DNA of 64,000 nt, taken from Pedobacter gandavensis (GTDB lineage Bacteria > Bacteroidota > Bacteroidia > Sphingobacteriales > Sphingobacteriaceae). Position numbers and translations under genes: made by a program. Positions 54,827 through 64,000 of the stretch are shown piece by piece. Position 1 is the first letter of the stretch, and every line of letters begins with the position of its first letter. The notes under the pieces were generated by a model that saw only the letters and a program-made list of their open reading frames with translations, was not told the DNA's origin and ran no database searches. Location: NCBI RefSeq assembly GCF_014172405.1, contig NZ_WNXC01000001.1, positions 1,798,001 through 1,862,000 of the forward strand. The letters are read 5' to 3'.

Positions 54827-55590
54827 TGATCATGAAACAACTGGCTTGTCTGTTAATTTTTTCAATTTCTTTTACTGCGGTAAAGGCACAGCAGCTTTTC
54901 ATTCGGAATGGTACCATCATCTTTGAGAAAAAAGTAAATGTACAGCGGCAATGGGCAGAGTCCGGCCTTTCAGAGGAGGCTAGAGAAAGGATGAAAAAAT
55001 ACAAGATCAATCATTGGGAATTCTCATTTGATTCTTCGAAATCCATTTTTCGTCCCTCAAAAAAAGAAGAAGAGTCAAATGAAAATTCCTTTTTTGGATC
55101 AATAGAAGAATCCGAAAATGAACTATATGCCAATTATGACCAGCAAAAAAGAATCATCAAAAAGAAAATCTGGGGAGAGGATTACCTCTTAAATGATAGC
55201 ATTCCAAAAGTGGAATGGAAAATCATGCATGACATCAGAAATATTGCCGGTTATGATTGCAGAAAAGCGGTAGGCATCATCAATGATTCCGTCTATGTGG
55301 TGGCTTTTTATACGGATGAAATTCTATTAAAAGGTGGTCCGGAAGGTTTCAGCGGCTTACCTGGTATGATCCTTGGATTGGCTATTCCTCGCTATTTCAG
55401 CACCTGGTTTGCCACCAAAGTAACGCCCTATACAGAACAATCGCTGGCAATTAACCCGCCTTCAAAAGGAAAAAAAACAGATACCCCAAAAGAATTCAAT
55501 AAATTAATAGAAATATTAACGCGATATGAGCAACCGCAAAAACAAAAGCCAGAAGAGGTGAAAAAACGGCTCTACGGTTTCACACTCTAA
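54826..55590 (+). CDS. GLPGLI family secreted protein
   Basis: Protein of 254 residues named for the motif seen here as FSGLPGMILGLAIP near residue 185. Signal peptide ends with VKAQQ near residue 20. Beta-rich mature part with a lysine-rich C-terminus. The ATG at 54826 overlaps the barrel stop codon; an in-frame ATG at 54832 is also possible. Function of the family is unknown; gene pairing suggests an accessory of the barrel. Confidence 0.9.
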   Translation: MIMKQLACLLIFSISFTAVKAQQLFIRNGTIIFEKKVNVQRQWAESGLSEEARERMKKYKINHWEFSFDSSKSIFRPSKKEEESNENSFFGSIEESENELYANYDQQKRIIKKKIWGEDYLLNDSIPKVEWKIMHDIRNIAGYDCRKAVGIINDSVYVVAFYTDEILLKGGPEGFSGLPGMILGLAIPRYFSTWFATKVTPYTEQSLAINPPSKGKKTDTPKEFNKLIEILTRYEQPQKQKPEEVKKRLYGFTL

Positions 55591-55676
55591 CATTATCAGC
55601 AATAAGTGCTTATGTCTGGAATTTGCAACATCAACAATATTTCCACATTTAGCCCTTCAGCTTCCGTTTTATTTGC

Positions 55677-55684
55677 TAACTTTG
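55677..55684 (+). promoter_or_regulatory. predicted -7 element of pyrG
   Basis: TAACTTTG matches TAnnTTTG exactly, with a leader of about 60 bases before the ATG at 55749. Confidence 0.5.
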
Positions 55685-55748
55685 TATCCCGTACAAAAAC
55701 AATAAAAGTAGCCTATAAAGTTGCTTTTATATTCAGAAAATCACAAAC

Positions 55749-57365
55749 ATGACTAAGTATATTTTTGTTACGGGCGGTGTTACTTCCTCTTTAGGTAAGG
55801 GCATCATCTCCGCTTCATTAGCCAAATTATTACAAGCAAGAGGTTACAGTGTAGCCATTCAAAAATTTGACCCGTATATCAACATCGATCCGGGAACATT
55901 AAATCCATACGAACATGGCGAATGCTTTGTGACTGAAGATGGTGCTGAAACAGATCTTGACCTTGGTCACTATGAGCGTTTCTTAAACATTCCAACTTCG
56001 CAGGCAAACAACATTACCACCGGAAGGATTTATCAAAATGTAATCAATAAAGAAAGACAAGGTGAGTATCTAGGAAAAACGGTTCAGGTAGTTCCACACA
56101 TCACTGATGAGATCAAACGCAACATGCGCATCTTAGGTGATACTGGTAAATACGACATCGTGATTACAGAGCTTGGTGGTACCGTTGGTGACATCGAATC
56201 TTTACCATTCATTGAAGCTGTTCGTCAGTTTAAATGGGAAGAGGGTGCTAACAATGCGATTGTAATTCACTTGACATTGATTCCTTTCCTTGCTGCCGCA
56301 GGTGAATTGAAAACAAAACCAACACAACATTCGGTAAAAGCATTATTGGAATATGGTATTCAACCAGATATCCTGGTTTGTCGTACAGAACACCATATCA
56401 ATATGGATATCCGTAAGAAAATCGCGTTATTCTGTAATGTAAATATCAACGCGGTTGTTGAATCTATCGATGCTTCGACCATTTATGATGTTCCATTGTT
56501 GATGATGAAGGAGCAATTAGACAAAACGGTATTGAGTAAATTGAAGCTGGCTCAGAAAAACGAACCAGATATGGAAAGCTGGAAAGACTTCCTTGGTCGT
56601 TTGAAAAACCCTACTTCAGAAGTTAAAATCGGTCTGATTGGTAAATACGTAGAGCTTCCTGATGCTTACAAATCGATTATTGAATCGTTTGTACATGCAG
56701 GTGCTAAAAATGAGTGTAAAGTAAAAGTAGAATATATCCATTCTGAGGGGATCTATGCAGATAATACCAAGGAAAAATTAGCACACTTAGACGGTGTATT
56801 GGTTGCTCCAGGTTTTGGTAGCCGTGGTATTGAAGGAAAAATTGATGCGATTAAATATGTTCGTGAAAATGATGTTCCTTTCTTCGGTATCTGTTTAGGA
56901 ATGCAATGTGCAGTCATTGAATTCGGTAGAAATGTATTGGGACTAACCAATGCGAATACTGTTGAAATTGATGAAAACACAGAGAATCCGGTAATTAACA
57001 TGATGGAAGACCAAAAAAATGTGACCAATAAAGGTGGTACCATGCGTTTAGGTTCTTATCCATGTGATGTTAAAAAAGGTACAAAAGCTTATGCAGCTTA
57101 TGGCAAGGCTCACATCACTGAGCGTCACAGACATCGTTATGAGTTCAACAATGCATACTTAGAGCAGTATGAAGCTGCAGGAATGATTGCTTCAGGATTA
57201 AATCCGGACAGTCATTTAGTAGAAATTGTGGAGCTTAAAAACCATCCTTTCTTCGTTGGTGGACAATTTCATCCAGAATTAAAATCAACAGTTGCTAATC
57301 CTCACCCACTTTTTGTTAAATTTGTCGCCGCCGCGATGGAATTTGCGAAGAAAAAAATCAAATAA
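55749..57365 (+). CDS. pyrG: CTP synthase
   Basis: Enzyme of 538 residues that aminates UTP to CTP using glutamine and ATP. Synthase domain: [51 protein letters not shown]. Glutaminase domain (about 290-535): nucleophile Cys in [17 protein letters not shown] and His/Glu in [10 protein letters not shown]. Full length. yidC starts 20 bases after the stop codon, so they may be co-transcribed. Confidence 0.98.
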   Translation: MTKYIFVTGGVTSSLGKGIISASLAKLLQARGYSVAIQKFDPYINIDPGTLNPYEHGECFVTEDGAETDLDLGHYERFLNIPTSQANNITTGRIYQNVINKERQGEYLGKTVQVVPHITDEIKRNMRILGDTGKYDIVITELGGTVGDIESLPFIEAVRQFKWEEGANNAIVIHLTLIPFLAAAGELKTKPTQHSVKALLEYGIQPDILVCRTEHHINMDIRKKIALFCNVNINAVVESIDASTIYDVPLLMMKEQLDKTVLSKLKLAQKNEPDMESWKDFLGRLKNPTSEVKIGLIGKYVELPDAYKSIIESFVHAGAKNECKVKVEYIHSEGIYADNTKEKLAHLDGVLVAPGFGSRGIEGKIDAIKYVRENDVPFFGICLGMQCAVIEFGRNVLGLTNANTVEIDENTENPVINMMEDQKNVTNKGGTMRLGSYPCDVKKGTKAYAAYGKAHITERHRHRYEFNNAYLEQYEAAGMIASGLNPDSHLVEIVELKNHPFFVGGQFHPELKSTVANPHPLFVKFVAAAMEFAKKKIK

Positions 57366-57385
57366 TACGAGTTTAAATAACAATA

Positions 57386-59185
57386 ATGGATAGAAATACG
57401 TTTACAGGCCTGTTCCTGATCATGATCGTTTTGGCCGGTTCTTTTTACTTTTTTGGTCCTAGTCAGACTGAAATCACCAAAGAAAAGGAAAGAATTGCCG
57501 CAGATTCTTTGAAAAAAGTTAATGCAGCCACAAAAACTACTGCTCCTTCAATAGCAGCGGCAACACCAGCTGTTGATTCAGCAACATTATCAGGACCATT
57601 TGGTGGCAGCATCACAGGTACTCCTCAAACTACTGTTTTAGAGAATGAGAACTTAAAATTAACCCTGACCAATAAAGGTGGTAAGATTTTATCCGTACAA
57701 GTGAAAGGTGTAAAAACTTACAATGGAAACCCGGTTATTTTATTTGACGGTGACCAGAATAAGTTCGGTTTGAAAATGAACATAAATGGTAAAACATTAA
57801 ACACCGATGATCTTTATTTTACACCAACAGTAGCAGACAACAAAGTGAGCATGCGTGCCACTTACCAAGGAGATAAATACATTGAATATACTTACGATTT
57901 AAAACCTAAGTCGAATAATGTTGCGTTTAACATTAGTTTGAACGGCTTAAATCAAGTGATCCAAACAGATTCTATCTCACTGAACTGGTCTGCAACGTTA
58001 TTAGAGCAAGAAAAATCTGCTAAGAAAGAAAAAGAGCACTCTGCTCCTTTCTACAAATACACGAATGCAAGTCCGGATCATTTGAGCGTTGCTAAAGATC
58101 AAACTGAAGAGTTGAAAAAAGGAAAAGTTGAATGGTTCTCTTTCAAACAACAATTTTTCTCTGCAGTATTGATTTCTAAAGATGGTTTTGAAAGTGGTAG
58201 ACTTGCCATTACAGATTCTACCAAACCTGGTGAGATCAAACGTTATGATGCCGATATGAAAATGCATTTCGGTCAGTCAGCTTCACAAAGCTATGCGATG
58301 GATTTCTACTTCGGTACCAATAAGTTCGACAGGTTAAAAGCACAAGGACACGAAATTGAAAAACTGGTTGATATGGGTTACTGGCCTTTAAAATATATCA
58401 ACAGATTTATCGTATTGCCAGTGTTTAAATTCCTGGAAGGCTTTGGATGGAACTATGGCTTGATCATCCTGATCCTGACAATCCTCCTTAAATTGGCGAT
58501 GTCTCCATTGACTTATAAATCATACATCTCTATGGCTAAGATGAGAATTCTTAAACCAGAAATGGATGAGATTAAAGCTAAAGTCGGTGAAGATAACCCA
58601 ACACTTTTACAACAAGAATACTTGAAATTGTACAAGCAGGTAGGCGTAAATCCACTAGGGGGCTGTTTACCGATGCTACTTCAATTGCCTTTTGTAATGG
58701 CCTTCTTCTTCTTCTTCCCTAACTTGTTTGAGTTAAGAGGAGAAAGCTTCTTATGGATGAAAGATCTTTCCACTTATGATGATTTCATCAAATTTGGTGT
58801 CACCATTCCATTTATCGGAGATCACTTGAGTTTAATGTGTGTATTGATGACGATTTCAACATTGATCTATACTTATTTCAACAACCAGATTTCAGGTGCA
58901 ACAGGTCAGATGAAATACATTGGTTACATCATGCCAATCATTTTCTTAGGGGTCTTGAATAGCTATCCTTCAGGATTAAACTATTACTACTTCCTGGCGA
59001 ATATGTTGACATTTGCTCAACAGTTCCTGATCAAATCTATGGTAGATGATGAGAAGATTCACCGTACTTTACAGGAGAACAAAACAAAACCTGCGGAGAC
59101 CAAGAAGAAATCTAAATTCCAATCGAGATTAGATGACTATATGCGTTCGCAACAACAAGCTGCAACTCAGGCTAAGAAAAAATAG
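57386..59185 (+). CDS. yidC: membrane protein insertase YidC
   Basis: Insertase of 599 residues that places proteins into the inner membrane, alone or with SecYEG. The N-terminal helix (6-25) is followed by a periplasmic beta domain (about 80-345), the Gram-negative form. The conserved insertase domain starts near 355 (YWPLKYINRFIVLPVFKFLEGFGWNYGLIIL) and includes GGCLPMLLQLPFVMAFFFFF and YYYFLANMLTFAQQFLIK. Lysine-rich C-terminal tail. Confidence 0.97.
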   Translation: MDRNTFTGLFLIMIVLAGSFYFFGPSQTEITKEKERIAADSLKKVNAATKTTAPSIAAATPAVDSATLSGPFGGSITGTPQTTVLENENLKLTLTNKGGKILSVQVKGVKTYNGNPVILFDGDQNKFGLKMNINGKTLNTDDLYFTPTVADNKVSMRATYQGDKYIEYTYDLKPKSNNVAFNISLNGLNQVIQTDSISLNWSATLLEQEKSAKKEKEHSAPFYKYTNASPDHLSVAKDQTEELKKGKVEWFSFKQQFFSAVLISKDGFESGRLAITDSTKPGEIKRYDADMKMHFGQSASQSYAMDFYFGTNKFDRLKAQGHEIEKLVDMGYWPLKYINRFIVLPVFKFLEGFGWNYGLIILILTILLKLAMSPLTYKSYISMAKMRILKPEMDEIKAKVGEDNPTLLQQEYLKLYKQVGVNPLGGCLPMLLQLPFVMAFFFFFPNLFELRGESFLWMKDLSTYDDFIKFGVTIPFIGDHLSLMCVLMTISTLIYTYFNNQISGATGQMKYIGYIMPIIFLGVLNSYPSGLNYYYFLANMLTFAQQFLIKSMVDDEKIHRTLQENKTKPAETKKKSKFQSRLDDYMRSQQQAATQAKKK

Positions 59186-59200
59186 TCTTTTTTAAGACCT

Positions 59201-59232
59201 TGCAAAAAGCACCTTTCGAGGTGCTTTTTGCA
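59201..59232 (+). terminator. intrinsic terminator of the pyrG-yidC unit
   Basis: Perfect 14-bp stem TGCAAAAAGCACCT / AGGTGCTTTTTGCA with a TTCG tetraloop. A smaller stem at 59184-59198 precedes it. Confidence 0.85.
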
Positions 59233-59337
59233 TTTAAGGCCAATTTTGCATTGTAATAATTTGGTGTAAAATGCGGATATAGCACTAAAAAATCAGAAAT
59301 TTAAACCTGAAGAAATAAACTAGAAAAAACAGTCTTT

Positions 59338-62187
59338 ATGATGCACAAAAAACTTACACTACTTCTCCTTTTGTTTGCCAGCGCAGCCTATGCGCAGAAA
59401 AAACCACTGGATCATAGTGTTTATGATACCTGGGAATCTGTGGGGTCAAAACAACTTAGCAACAATGGCATGTGGGCCATGTATGGCATTAACCAACAAG
59501 AAGGAGATGCGAACTTATACCTGAATAACCTACTGAACCACTCAAAACTCAAAGTAAACCGTGGTACAAATGCACAATTTAGTGCAGATTCAAAATATGC
59601 AGTATTTACCATTAAGCCTTTTCAAAAGGATATTCGTCAGGCAAAAATTAAAAAGAAAAAAGCGGATGATCAACCTAAAGACAGTTTAGGAATTGCCAAT
59701 TTAACCAGTATGGCTGTGCTAAAGATTGCCCGCGTGAAATCTTTTAAAATGCCAGAAAAAGGCTTTGGTTTTTTAGCATATCAATTGGAAAAACCTATGG
59801 ATACGGCTAAGAAAACTCCTGCACCTGCGACGACAGATAAGAAAAAAGATACAGAAGACTTTTTCGCAGATGATGATCCGGCAGGTGCTTCCAGCAAAAC
59901 TGAAGGAACAGATTTGATCTTTAAAAACCTGAATACTGGTGTAGAACGCACTTTCAAATATGTAAGCGAGTATGCTTTCAGCAAAAATGGCAAGCAATTT
60001 ATATTTGCTTGTACTGGTGCTAAAAAAGACAAAACGGCTCCAGTAGGAGTATTTGTTTTGAATACAGAAAAAGGAACACTGAAAACATTAGTCAAAGGAA
60101 AAGGCACATTCAAAAACTTTGCTTTTAATGAGGATGGCGCATATTTGGCCTTCGTAGGTGAACAAAGTCCAGAGAAAGCAGAGATCAAGACTTTCAATGT
60201 GTACTACAATTCTCTTTCTTTAGATACCGCACAGATTCTGGTAGACAATGCGATTCCTGGTATGCCGGCAAAATGGGCGGTAAGTGGTGATTCCCGTGTT
60301 AATTTTAGCAAGGACGGTACAAAGTTATTCTTCGGAATCGCTCCTGTTAAAACACCAAAAGACACCACGCTTGTGGATTTCGAAAACGCGAAACTAGACA
60401 TCTGGGGTTATAAAGACGATTACCTACAACCAATGCAGTTGAAAAATGCAGATAAAGAAGCGAAAAGAACTTACCTGACTACCATTGAAATCTTCAACAG
60501 TGAACCGAGAATCGTTCCTTTAACGGATGTAAAGCTTCCTGATGCAATGTTAATGAACGAAGGAAATGCACCTTTCGCATTGGCCTCTACTGATTTCGGC
60601 AATAGGATTCAACAACAATGGACCGCAAGTACGATCAAAGATTATTACCTGGTAGATGTCAAAACGGGTGCTAGAAAGAAAATCATTGAAGCCCTTTCTG
60701 GCTCTGCAATGGCTTCACCAGCGGGTAAATATGTGCTTTACTTTGATAAAAAAACAGGTATTTATTCAACTTATCAAGTGGCTACCGGCAAGGTAACTAC
60801 GCTAAACAATGGTTTAGCCGTGAAATTGGTGGATGAAGAAAATGATGTACCAGATGATCCTTCAGCATATGGTGTGGCGGCCTGGACAGCGGATGATAAG
60901 ACTGTCTTAATCTACGATAGATATGATATATGGGAGTTCTCTCCAGATGGGAAAAGTCCGGCGAAAAATATGACCAACGGTTTCGGCAGACAAAACAAGC
61001 TAACTTTCCGTTATCAAAAGGTAGATCCGGAAAGCCGTTTTCTGGAGAAAAAGCAACATATTTTAATGGATGCTTTTAACAACAACACTAAGGAAAATGG
61101 TTTCTATAAAACCAATGTTGGTGATCAGAAAAACCCAGAAATGATTGTGATGGAGAAATACAAATACTCAGATTTAGCCAAAGCCAAGGATGCGGAAATG
61201 TATATCTACGATAAAGGAAACTATAGTGTTTCGCCAAATGTATATGTTTCAAAAGATCTAAAAACAGAGATCAAATTGAGTAACACCAATCCTCAACAAC
61301 AAAACTACAACTGGGGAACTGCCGAATTGGTGAAATGGGAAACACCTAAAGGTTACAAATCAGAAGGAATTTTATATAAACCAGAGAATTTTGATCCAAC
61401 TAAGAAGTACCCGATGATTGTGTATTTCTATGAGAAACTTTCTGATGGCCTATTCTCTTATCAAGCCCCTGCTCCTACACCTTCGAGACTGAACATTTCT
61501 TTCTTTGTAAGTAATGGTTACCTGGTATTTGCTCCGGATATCTCTTATGAAACAGGTTATCCAGGTAAATCGGCTGAAGAATTTATCAATTCTGGTGTAG
61601 AAGCCTTAAAGAAAAACCCTTGGGTAGATGGCAGCAAGATTGGAATCCAGGGACAAAGCTGGGGCGGTTACCAAGTGGCACACCTGATTACACGCACAAA
61701 TATGTATGCTGCAGCATGGGCAGGTGCACCAGTAGCCAACATGACTTCTGCCTATGGTGGAATGCGTTGGGAAAGCGGAATGAACAGACAATTCCAATAT
61801 GAAAAAACGCAAAGTAGAATTGGTTCTACCCTTTGGGAGAAACCAGAGCTGTATATAGAGAACTCTCCTTTATTTTTCTTACCAAAGGTAAATACACCTT
61901 TAGTAATCATGGCGAACGACGCAGATGGCGCCGTACCATGGTATCAGGGAATTGAGATGTTTAGTGGCTTAAGACGCTTAGGTAAACCTGTATGGATGCT
62001 AAACTATAATGGTGAAGCACATAACCTGGTTCAACGTCAGAATAGAAAGGACATCCAAATCAGAGAACAACAGTTTTTTGATTATTATCTGAAAGGTGCT
62101 AAAGCTCCAGCCTGGATGACTTCAGGAATTCCTGCGACAGAAAAAGGAAAAACCTGGGGTTTTGAACTGACCAACGATAAACCTTAA
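59338..62187 (+). CDS. S9 family prolyl oligopeptidase-like peptidase
   Basis: Exported serine peptidase of 949 residues. Signal peptide 1-20 (ends AYAQ). A propeller-like region with a long insertion rich in Lys, Asp and Pro (about 105-180) precedes the alpha/beta-hydrolase domain from about 670. Nucleophile S774 in GIQGQSWGGYQ, Asp in NDADGAVPWYQG, His in NGEAHNLV. It is longer than DPP IV and lacks the DWVYEEEF glutamates, so its specificity should differ from the enzyme at 9717-11891. Single-gene unit. Confidence 0.93.
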   Translation: MMHKKLTLLLLLFASAAYAQKKPLDHSVYDTWESVGSKQLSNNGMWAMYGINQQEGDANLYLNNLLNHSKLKVNRGTNAQFSADSKYAVFTIKPFQKDIRQAKIKKKKADDQPKDSLGIANLTSMAVLKIARVKSFKMPEKGFGFLAYQLEKPMDTAKKTPAPATTDKKKDTEDFFADDDPAGASSKTEGTDLIFKNLNTGVERTFKYVSEYAFSKNGKQFIFACTGAKKDKTAPVGVFVLNTEKGTLKTLVKGKGTFKNFAFNEDGAYLAFVGEQSPEKAEIKTFNVYYNSLSLDTAQILVDNAIPGMPAKWAVSGDSRVNFSKDGTKLFFGIAPVKTPKDTTLVDFENAKLDIWGYKDDYLQPMQLKNADKEAKRTYLTTIEIFNSEPRIVPLTDVKLPDAMLMNEGNAPFALASTDFGNRIQQQWTASTIKDYYLVDVKTGARKKIIEALSGSAMASPAGKYVLYFDKKTGIYSTYQVATGKVTTLNNGLAVKLVDEENDVPDDPSAYGVAAWTADDKTVLIYDRYDIWEFSPDGKSPAKNMTNGFGRQNKLTFRYQKVDPESRFLEKKQHILMDAFNNNTKENGFYKTNVGDQKNPEMIVMEKYKYSDLAKAKDAEMYIYDKGNYSVSPNVYVSKDLKTEIKLSNTNPQQQNYNWGTAELVKWETPKGYKSEGILYKPENFDPTKKYPMIVYFYEKLSDGLFSYQAPAPTPSRLNISFFVSNGYLVFAPDISYETGYPGKSAEEFINSGVEALKKNPWVDGSKIGIQGQSWGGYQVAHLITRTNMYAAAWAGAPVANMTSAYGGMRWESGMNRQFQYEKTQSRIGSTLWEKPELYIENSPLFFLPKVNTPLVIMANDADGAVPWYQGIEMFSGLRRLGKPVWMLNYNGEAHNLVQRQNRKDIQIREQQFFDYYLKGAKAPAWMTSGIPATEKGKTWGFELTNDKP

Positions 62188-62209
62188 TCAGTAATTGTTA
62201 ATACAAAAT

Positions 62210-62248
62210 AAAGCGGCCGCATCCCTTAATTGGTGATGTGGCCGCTTT
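62210..62248 (+). terminator. stem-loop terminator after the S9 peptidase gene
   Basis: Stem AAAGCGGCCGCATC / GATGTGGCCGCTTT (one G-U pair) with an 11-base loop; the T-tail is weak. Confidence 0.7.
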
Positions 62249-62300
62249 GCTGTTTCTTATCCTATTTTTTATCATATTTGAATAACCAAGTCATTGAAGT

Positions 62301-63113
62301 ATGAAAACCGAAGACAATTACCTTGAAATCAATAGGCAGTCCTGGAATGCTAGAACGACTGCTCATTTGGAATCTGATTTTTATGATGTTGAGGGCTTTC
62401 TAAAAGGAAATTCTTCTTTAAAACCTGTAGAGTTGGCTATGCTTGGCGACATTCGAGGAAAATCAATTCTCCATCTGCAATGTCATTTCGGACAAGATTC
62501 TATTTCCTTGGCTAAAATGGGGGCAAAAGTTACCGCTGTAGATTTATCTGATCAGTCTATCGCCAGCGCAAAAGAGCTAGCAAAAAAATCAGCTTCGCTA
62601 GTTAACTTCATTTGTTGCGATATCTATCAGTTACCGAATCATTTGAATGAACAATTTGATATCGTTTTTACAAGCTATGGTGTGATTTCCTGGCTCCCAG
62701 ATCTGGATAAATGGGCAAAAATAATTTCTAGGTTTCTAAAGCCAAGAGGTAAATTAATTTTCGTGGAGTTCCATCCTGTAGTTTGGATGTTTGATGACAA
62801 TTTTGAAAAAATAGCTTACAATTACCTTAACTCAGGAGCTATTTTGGAAACGGAAACTGGAACCTATGCTAATAAGAAAGCAGAAATCACTCAAGAATAC
62901 GTGATGTGGAACCATGGTTTGGGGGAAGTGATCAATGCCTTGATCAAAAATAATATGGAAATCAATTCCTTAGATGAATTTGATTATTCACCATATAATT
63001 GTTTACAACACCTACTAGAAGTTGAACCTGGGAAATACAGAATTGCACACCTGGAAAACAAAATCCCCATGGTTTATGCTGTAATGGCCACAAAGAAAAT
63101 CGCTATTACCTAA
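62301..63113 (+). CDS. class I SAM-dependent methyltransferase
   Basis: Protein of 270 residues. Motif I is SILHLQCHFGQDSISLAKMGAKVTAVDLSDQSI (residues about 55-88), motif II FDIVFTSYGVISWLPDLDKW and motif III FLKPRGKLIFVEFHP. Residues 180-260 form a cap that would hold the substrate. The target is unknown; small-molecule methyltransferases of the SAM-I Methyltransf_11/25 kind are the closest in plan. Confidence 0.9.
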   Translation: MKTEDNYLEINRQSWNARTTAHLESDFYDVEGFLKGNSSLKPVELAMLGDIRGKSILHLQCHFGQDSISLAKMGAKVTAVDLSDQSIASAKELAKKSASLVNFICCDIYQLPNHLNEQFDIVFTSYGVISWLPDLDKWAKIISRFLKPRGKLIFVEFHPVVWMFDDNFEKIAYNYLNSGAILETETGTYANKKAEITQEYVMWNHGLGEVINALIKNNMEINSLDEFDYSPYNCLQHLLEVEPGKYRIAHLENKIPMVYAVMATKKIAIT

Positions 63114-63186
63114 TGACTTTTCAGTTGGTCCTTTTACAAAACAATTAGCTCATTAATCAATCCAGTTCACATATCTGGCAGATAAT

Positions 63187-63215
63187 TTATTGCTTTACCT
63201 GTCCAAAAGCAATAA
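63187..63215 (+). terminator. possible terminator after the methyltransferase gene
   Basis: Perfect 10-bp stem TTATTGCTTT / AAAGCAATAA with a nine-base loop. The tail TTCTT is short, so confidence is moderate. Confidence 0.5.
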
Positions 63216-63285
63216 TTCTTACGCTTCCACACCGAATTATTAGATTCAAAACGATAAATTTAACCGTTCAACTAATTTTATTTTA

Positions 63286-64000
63286 ATGGCCCTAAGTAGA
63301 ATCTGGTCTGCATTCATCATCATTGCGATTGTAGTAGCCAGTATTAAGTGTTTCTTTTTCGGAGAAACAGAAATTTTCAACCTGATGATTATTGGAAAAG
63401 CCAGTGATGCAGGTAACGTATTAAAGGTAGATGGGGTCATTGAAACCTGCTGGACCGCAGTAAATATCTGCTTAAAGTTGATTGGAATTATGGCCTTATT
63501 TATGGGCTTTATGAGCATCGCGGAGAAAGCCGGTGGCATCCGTTTGTTATCGCGGATTATTGGCCCATTCTTTTCTAAACTTTTCCCTGATGTACCAAAA
63601 GGCCACCCAGCTACAGGTCACATGGTGATGAATTTTTCTGCAAACTTATTAGGTCTTGACAATGCAGCGACTCCTTTCGGATTAAAAGCAATGGAAAGTT
63701 TACAGGAACTAAATCCCAATAAAGATACCGCATCCAATGCACAAATTATGTTTCTTTGCTTACATGCCTCTGGTCTGACCTTAATTCCTGTGAGTATCAT
63801 CGCCGTCCGTGCTTCGTTAAATTCAGCCAATCCAACAGATATATTTATCCCTTGCATGATCGCTACTTTTGTAGCTACGATGGCTGCCATGTTTATCGTT
63901 TCTTTTAAGCAAAGAATCAATGTTTTTCAGCCTGTCATCCTGGCTTGGGTGTTAGGCCTTTCTTCGGTTATTGCTTTACTGGTACTATACCTTACCAGCC
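63286..64000 (+). CDS. nucleoside recognition (SpmA/SpmB-type) membrane protein, cut by window edge
   Basis: Open from the ATG at 63286 to the end of the window, 238 complete codons. Membrane helices at about 5-22, 58-82, 165-190 and 205-237 with the Gate/nucleoside-recognition segment MVMNFSANLLGLDNAATPFGLKAM and LNPNKDTASNAQIMFLCLHASGLTLIPV. Members in Bacteroidota are often SpmA-SpmB fusions of over 400 residues; only the SpmA-like half is visible. TAAATTTA at 63255-63262, one mismatch from the -7 consensus, is a possible promoter. Cargo unknown. Confidence 0.85.
   Translation, partial: MALSRIWSAFIIIAIVVASIKCFFFGETEIFNLMIIGKASDAGNVLKVDGVIETCWTAVNICLKLIGIMALFMGFMSIAEKAGGIRLLSRIIGPFFSKLFPDVPKGHPATGHMVMNFSANLLGLDNAATPFGLKAMESLQELNPNKDTASNAQIMFLCLHASGLTLIPVSIIAVRASLNSANPTDIFIPCMIATFVATMAAMFIVSFKQRINVFQPVILAWVLGLSSVIALLVLYLTS

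Noticed and set aside
1..64000. tRNA, rRNA, CRISPR arrays, insertion sequences, prophage or defence islands
   Set aside because: All larger gaps were read on both strands; none holds a cloverleaf, repeat-spacer pattern, transposase or integrase gene. The gene content is that of core chromosome.

Overview
The window is ordinary core chromosome of a Gram-negative Bacteroidota bacterium, most probably a Pedobacter-like member of the Sphingobacteriaceae. The reasons are the protein families present (a TonB-dependent receptor paired with a DUF4249 lipoprotein, an outer-membrane barrel paired with a GLPGLI protein, a short ComEC, an lmo0937-type membrane peptide, a DUF2795 protein), the moderately AT-rich DNA, the lack of conspicuous Shine-Dalgarno sequences, and repeated matches to the Bacteroidota -7 promoter element TAnnTTTG upstream of genes. 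The genus is an inference from overall resemblance; no 16S gene is present.

Layout. 1-1824: 5' two thirds of alaS (minus strand, cut by the window edge), divergent from a MerR-type regulator. 2332-6228: a helix-hairpin-helix/beta-barrel protein followed by comEC, a probable DNA-uptake pair. 6320-11891: enoyl-CoA hydratase family enzyme, a secreted protein of unknown function, an LTA-synthase-type sulfatase and a dipeptidyl peptidase IV-like enzyme. 12047-14641: MlaE-MlaF-MlaD-type lipid transporter. 14780-14977: small membrane peptide. 15211-22998: LytS-type histidine kinase, LytTR response regulator and a complete RND efflux pump (adaptor, inner-membrane pump, outer-membrane factor), with a candidate LytTR binding site in front of the pump. 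23073-28658: two orphan hybrid-sensor type histidine kinases, a LacX-type mutarotase and a thioredoxin-reductase-like flavoprotein. 28824-31955: DUF4249 lipoprotein and TonB-dependent receptor. 32090-37860: the four-gene ligase-associated DNA repair operon (exonuclease, ATP-dependent ligase, DEXH helicase, PdeM). 37874-40571: bioA, a NUDIX hydrolase and a cation diffusion facilitator. 40686-49634: aminotransferase, MacB-type permease, queA, ispD, small genes, cobalamin adenosyltransferase, LolD-type ATPase, gatC, acyltransferase, trpS. 49684-55590: deoxynucleoside kinase, kdsB, a lipoprotein, and an outer-membrane barrel/GLPGLI pair. 55749-62187: pyrG, yidC and a second S9 peptidase. 62301-64000: methyltransferase and the start of a nucleoside-recognition (SpmA/SpmB-type) membrane protein.

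Taken together the genes serve translation (alaS, trpS, gatC, queA), envelope building and traffic (mla, kdsB, ispD, yidC, acyltransferase, RND pump, TonB systems), DNA uptake and repair, and cofactor and nucleotide synthesis (bioA, cobalamin adenosylation, pyrG, deoxynucleoside kinase). No tRNA, rRNA, CRISPR array, insertion sequence, prophage or integrase gene was seen. No clear new multi-gene system was found. The most noteworthy items are the HhH/beta-barrel protein fused in operon with comEC, the predicted LytTR operator of the efflux pump, an unexplained palindrome of about 90 bp, and -7 elements placed so close to trpS and the acyltransferase gene that their mRNAs may be nearly leaderless.
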